DNA from: CALDCK01 sp050618055
Lineage (GTDB): Bacteria; Myxococcota_A; UBA9160; SMWR01
DNA: 22,864 bases
Assembly (NCBI GenBank): GCA_050618055.1
Contig: JBNLVK010000310.1
Location: 1 to 22,864 of the forward strand
Direction: 5' to 3'
Below, in pieces: positions 20,635 to 22,864 of the stretch. The translations under genes and the position numbers were made by a program. The notes below the pieces were generated by a model. The model saw nothing but the letters and a program-made list of their open reading frames with translations, made no database searches and was not told the origin of the DNA. Numbering within the stretch: position 1 is the first letter of the stretch; every line of letters starts with the position of its first letter.

Positions 20635-21990
20635 CTAGAGGATCAGCCGGCGCAGGTCGGAGAGCAGCTCGGAGAGCCGGGTGGTGAAGCGGGCCGCGTC
20701 GGCGCCGTCGATCACCCGGTGGTCGTAGGAGAGCGACAGCGGCAGCACCAGCCGCGGTACGAACTCGCCGTCCCGGTGCACCGGGCGCCAGTCCATGCGG
20801 CCCACGCCCAGGATCGCCACCTCCGGGTGGTTCACGATGGGCGTGAAGAAGGTGCCGCCGATGCCGCCCAGGCTCGAGATGCTGAAGGTGCCGCCCTGGA
20901 GGTCGCCCGGACGCAGCTTGCGCGTGCGCGCCTTCTCCGAGATCTCCATCAGCTCCGCCGCGATCTCGTAGAGGCCCTTGCGGTCGGCGTCCTTCACCAC
21001 CGGCACGACCAGCCCGTTCGGCGTATCGACCGCCACGCCCACGTTCACGTAGCGCTTCACGATCAGGTTCTCGCCGGTGTGGTCGAGGGAGGCGTTGAAC
21101 TGCTCGTGCTCCTTCAGCACGGCGGCGCAGGCCTTCAGCACGAAGGGCAGGAAGGTGAGCTTCACGCCGCGCTGCTCGGCGTCGGCCTTCATTTCCTTGC
21201 GGAAGGCGTCCAGGTCGGTGATGTCCGCCTCGTCGAACTGGGTGACGTGGGGGACGGTGACCCAGCTGCGGTGCAGGTTCGCCGCCGACAGCTTGCGGAT
21301 GCGGTTCAGCGGCTGGGTCTCGGTCTCGCCGAACTTGGCGAAGTCGAACTGGAGCGGGGCGGCCACCGACACGCCCTTGATCGGCACGCCGGCGGCGGTG
21401 CCCTTCACGATCATGCTCTTCACGTAGCCCTGGACGTCCTCCTTGAGGATGCGTCCCTTGGGGCCGGTGCCGTCTACCAGCCGCAGGTCGACGCCCAGCT
21501 CGCGGGCCGTGCGCCGCACCGAGGGCGACGCGTGGGGCAGGGCCGCGCGCTCGGTCGGCACCAGGTCGGTGGGGACGGGCACGACCTCGGTGCCCTCGCG
21601 GTCCTCCAGCACCGACGGGACGACCGGCCGCGTGTGCGGCTCCTCGGCCGGCGCTTCCTTCGCCGGCTCGGGCGGTGCTTCCTTCGGTTCCGCCGGCGCC
21701 TCCTCCCGGGGCTCCTCCGCGTCGGCCGCCGGCGGCGCCTCCTTCTCCGCCTCGTCCACCTCGATGCGCGCGATCAGCGCGCCGGTGCTCACCTGGTCGC
21801 CCACCGAGACGACGAGCTCGGTCAGCACCCCGGCGTGGGGCGACGGGATCTCCATGCTCGCCTTGTCGCTCTCGAGCACGATCAGCGAGTCCTCGACCGC
21901 CACGCGGTCGCCCGCGGACACCAGCACCTCGGCGACGTCCACGTCCTCGAAGTCGCCGATGTCGGGCAGCAGGACGTCGAGTACGGCCAC
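20635..21990 (-). CDS. aceF: Dihydrolipoamide acetyltransferase (E2) of pyruvate dehydrogenase
   Basis: This 451-residue E2 core enzyme transfers acetyl groups from lipoamide to CoA. It has a single lipoyl domain (1-80) with lysine K43 in LESDKASMEIPS and a long Pro/Ala/Glu linker (81-120). The peripheral subunit-binding domain (about 153-190: ASPSVRRTARELGVDL, GPKGRILKEDVQGYV) comes next. The catalytic domain (about 215-451) ends with the active-site SYDHRVIDGADAARF (H424, D428). One lipoyl domain here plus one on E3 totals fewer than the three on E. coli E2. The start is a GTG at 21988-21990 sharing one base with the aceE stop (TAGTG), a sign of tight coupling. The stop lies 5 nt before lpdA. 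The E1-E2-E3 order is typical. Confidence 0.96.
   Translation of the reverse strand: MAVLDVLLPDIGDFEDVDVAEVLVSAGDRVAVEDSLIVLESDKASMEIPSPHAGVLTELVVSVGDQVSTGALIARIEVDEAEKEAPPAADAEEPREEAPAEPKEAPPEPAKEAPAEEPHTRPVVPSVLEDREGTEVVPVPTDLVPTERAALPHASPSVRRTARELGVDLRLVDGTGPKGRILKEDVQGYVKSMIVKGTAAGVPIKGVSVAAPLQFDFAKFGETETQPLNRIRKLSAANLHRSWVTVPHVTQFDEADITDLDAFRKEMKADAEQRGVKLTFLPFVLKACAAVLKEHEQFNASLDHTGENLIVKRYVNVGVAVDTPNGLVVPVVKDADRKGLYEIAAELMEISEKARTRKLRPGDLQGGTFSISSLGGIGGTFFTPIVNHPEVAILGVGRMDWRPVHRDGEFVPRLVLPLSLSYDHRVIDGADAARFTTRLSELLSDLRRLIL
21842..21968. repeat. Direct repeat copy 2: lipoyl-coding segment of aceF
   Basis: This is the partner of 20478-20604. The longest shared uninterrupted stretches encode the aminoacyl sequences DIGDFEDVDV and LESDKA. 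Recombination between the copies would delete most of aceF's body and create an E2-E3 lipoyl fusion, so such deletions would be selected against. Confidence 0.8.
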
Positions 21991-22864
21991 TAGACGTCCA
22001 CCGGGTTGGGCTTGCCCGGGTCGATGCCGTACTTCTTCATCGCCGCGTGGACCGTGTCCGCCGGCACCGCGCCCTCGTCGCGCAGGGCCGACAGCGCCGC
22101 CAGCGCCACGTAGTAGCGGTTCACCTCGAAGAAGTGGCGCAGCCGCTCGCGCACGTCGGAGCGGCCGAAGCCGTCGGTGCCGAGGGTCACGTAGCGGCCG
22201 GGCACGAAGGCGCGGATCTGGTCGGCGTAGGCCTTCATGTAGTCGGTGGAGGCGATGACCGGTCCGCGCCGGTTGGCGAGCAGCTCCGCGACCACCGGAT
22301 CCCGCGGCGTCTCGTCCGGGTGCAGCCGGTTCCAGCGCTCCGCGTCCAGGCCTTCGCGCCGCAGCTCGGTGAAGCTGGTGACGCTCCACACGTCCGACTC
22401 CACCTCGAAGTCGTTGCGCAGCAGCTCCGCCGCGGCCAGCACCTCGCGCAGGATCGCGCCGCTGCCCAGCAGCTGGACGCGCGGCGCGTCGCCCGCGGCG
22501 CCGCCCTTCAGCAGGTACATGCCGCGCAGGATGCCCTCCTCCGCGCCCTCGGGCATCGGCGGGTGGACGTAGTTCTCGTTCAGCACGGTCAGGTAGTAGA
22601 AGACGTTCTCCTGCTCGGTGAGCATGCGCCGCATGCCGTCCCGCACGATCACCGCCAGCTCGTAGGCGTAGGTCGGGTCGTAGGAGATGCAGTTCGGGAC
22701 GGTCGCCGCCAGCAGGTGGCTGTGGCCGTCCTGGTGCTGGAGTCCCTCGCCGGCGAGGGTGGTGCGTCCGGACGTGCCGCCCAGCAGGAAGCCGCGCACC
22801 TGCGAGTCGCCCGCCGACCACAGCAGGTCGCCCACGCGCTGGAAGCCGAACATCGAGTAGAAGA
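21990..22864 (-). CDS. aceE: Pyruvate dehydrogenase E1 component, homodimeric AceE type, C-terminal part (5' end outside window)
   Basis: About 290 C-terminal residues of the thiamine-diphosphate-dependent E1 are present, open to the window edge on the minus strand. FYSMFGFQRVGDLLWSAGD and RTTLAGEGLQHQDGHSHLL are hallmarks of the homodimeric AceE family, not of the alpha/beta E1 type. NCISYDPTYAYELAVIVRDG, VFYYLTVLNENYVHPPMPEG and FVPGRYVTLGTDGFGRSDVR follow in the usual order, and the chain ends AMKKYGIDPGKPNPVDV. E1 decarboxylates pyruvate and reductively acetylates the lipoyl groups of the E2 encoded next. The TAG stop (21992-21990) overlaps the aceF GTG by one base. The thiamine-binding N-terminal half and the operon promoter are outside the window. 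Confidence 0.95.
   Translation of the reverse strand, partial: FYSMFGFQRVGDLLWSAGDSQVRGFLLGGTSGRTTLAGEGLQHQDGHSHLLAATVPNCISYDPTYAYELAVIVRDGMRRMLTEQENVFYYLTVLNENYVHPPMPEGAEEGILRGMYLLKGGAAGDAPRVQLLGSGAILREVLAAAELLRNDFEVESDVWSVTSFTELRREGLDAERWNRLHPDETPRDPVVAELLANRRGPVIASTDYMKAYADQIRAFVPGRYVTLGTDGFGRSDVRERLRHFFEVNRYYVALAALSALRDEGAVPADTVHAAMKKYGIDPGKPNPVDV

Noticed and set aside
1..22864. Mobile element, CRISPR array, defence island or RNA genes
   Set aside because: I saw no transposase or integrase, no regularly spaced repeats, no tRNA- or rRNA-like sequence and no defence-associated protein families; base and codon use look uniform throughout.

Overview
The window is a dense, high-GC stretch (roughly 70% GC by eye; third codon positions are nearly all G or C) of bacterial chromosome holding 23 protein genes, two of them cut by the window edges. 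Cell-envelope features (a lipoprotein, a predicted outer-membrane beta-barrel, several signal peptides) indicate a Gram-negative organism. The mix of a PilZ protein of the type common in myxobacteria, an AceE-AceF-Lpd style pyruvate dehydrogenase, many acyl-CoA and detoxification enzymes and an NfeR-like PadR regulator would suit Myxococcota or another former deltaproteobacterial group. That placement is inference, not proof. I see no tRNA, rRNA, IS element, prophage or CRISPR array. No gene-free stretch exceeds about 190 bases.

Layout. 1-310: tail of a glutathione S-transferase. 307-3331 (minus): a glycosyltransferase followed 4 nt later by a long-chain acyl-CoA synthetase, a likely lipid-modification pair. 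3523-4296: a crotonase with an isomerase-like active site. 4293-6238 (minus): a Gfo/Idh/MocA oxidoreductase and methylenetetrahydrofolate reductase (metF). 6311-7336: an NADP-dependent zinc-less MDR oxidoreductase. 7470-8150: an exported protein of unknown function. 8164-8940 (minus): a DUF1295 membrane protein. 9006-9482: an unknown small protein. 9479-10057 (minus): a PadR-family repressor with a His/Arg-rich N-terminus and a clear promoter/operator. 10180-10920 (minus): an exported two-domain protein of unknown function.

11011-14073 (plus) looks like one envelope cassette: a membrane-anchored parvulin-type isomerase, a HupE/UreJ-like membrane protein (4-nt overlap) and a predicted outer-membrane barrel. 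14104-15872 (minus) is a two-gene catabolic unit, an FAH-family hydrolase then a haloalkane dehalogenase. 15945-17288 is a lipoprotein of the sulfatase/alkaline phosphatase superfamily. 17299-17979 (minus) is a PAS protein ending in a four-cysteine module. 18108-18854 is a pseudo-receiver-PilZ protein that probably reads c-di-GMP. 18851-22864 (minus) is the pyruvate dehydrogenase operon aceE (partial)-aceF-lpd, with lipoyl domains on both E2 and E3.

The most unusual observations are: (i) the tetranucleotide CTAG occurs only ten times by my scan, nine of them at stop codons, and in four convergent gene pairs it serves as a shared palindromic stop; (ii) two genes have a TAnnnT -10 element placed so that transcription would start on the first base of the start codon (leaderless), while others have very short leaders; (iii) the PadR operator is a 20-bp palindrome sitting exactly between the -35 and -10; (iv) the sulfatase-fold lipoprotein has Thr where sulfatases have the formylglycine Cys/Ser; (v) a PAS protein ends in a CxxC...CxxC module without any kinase or cyclase; (vi) the lipoyl-coding segments of aceF and lpd form a 127-bp direct repeat of about 87% identity. 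I found no defence system, biosynthetic cluster or mobile element.
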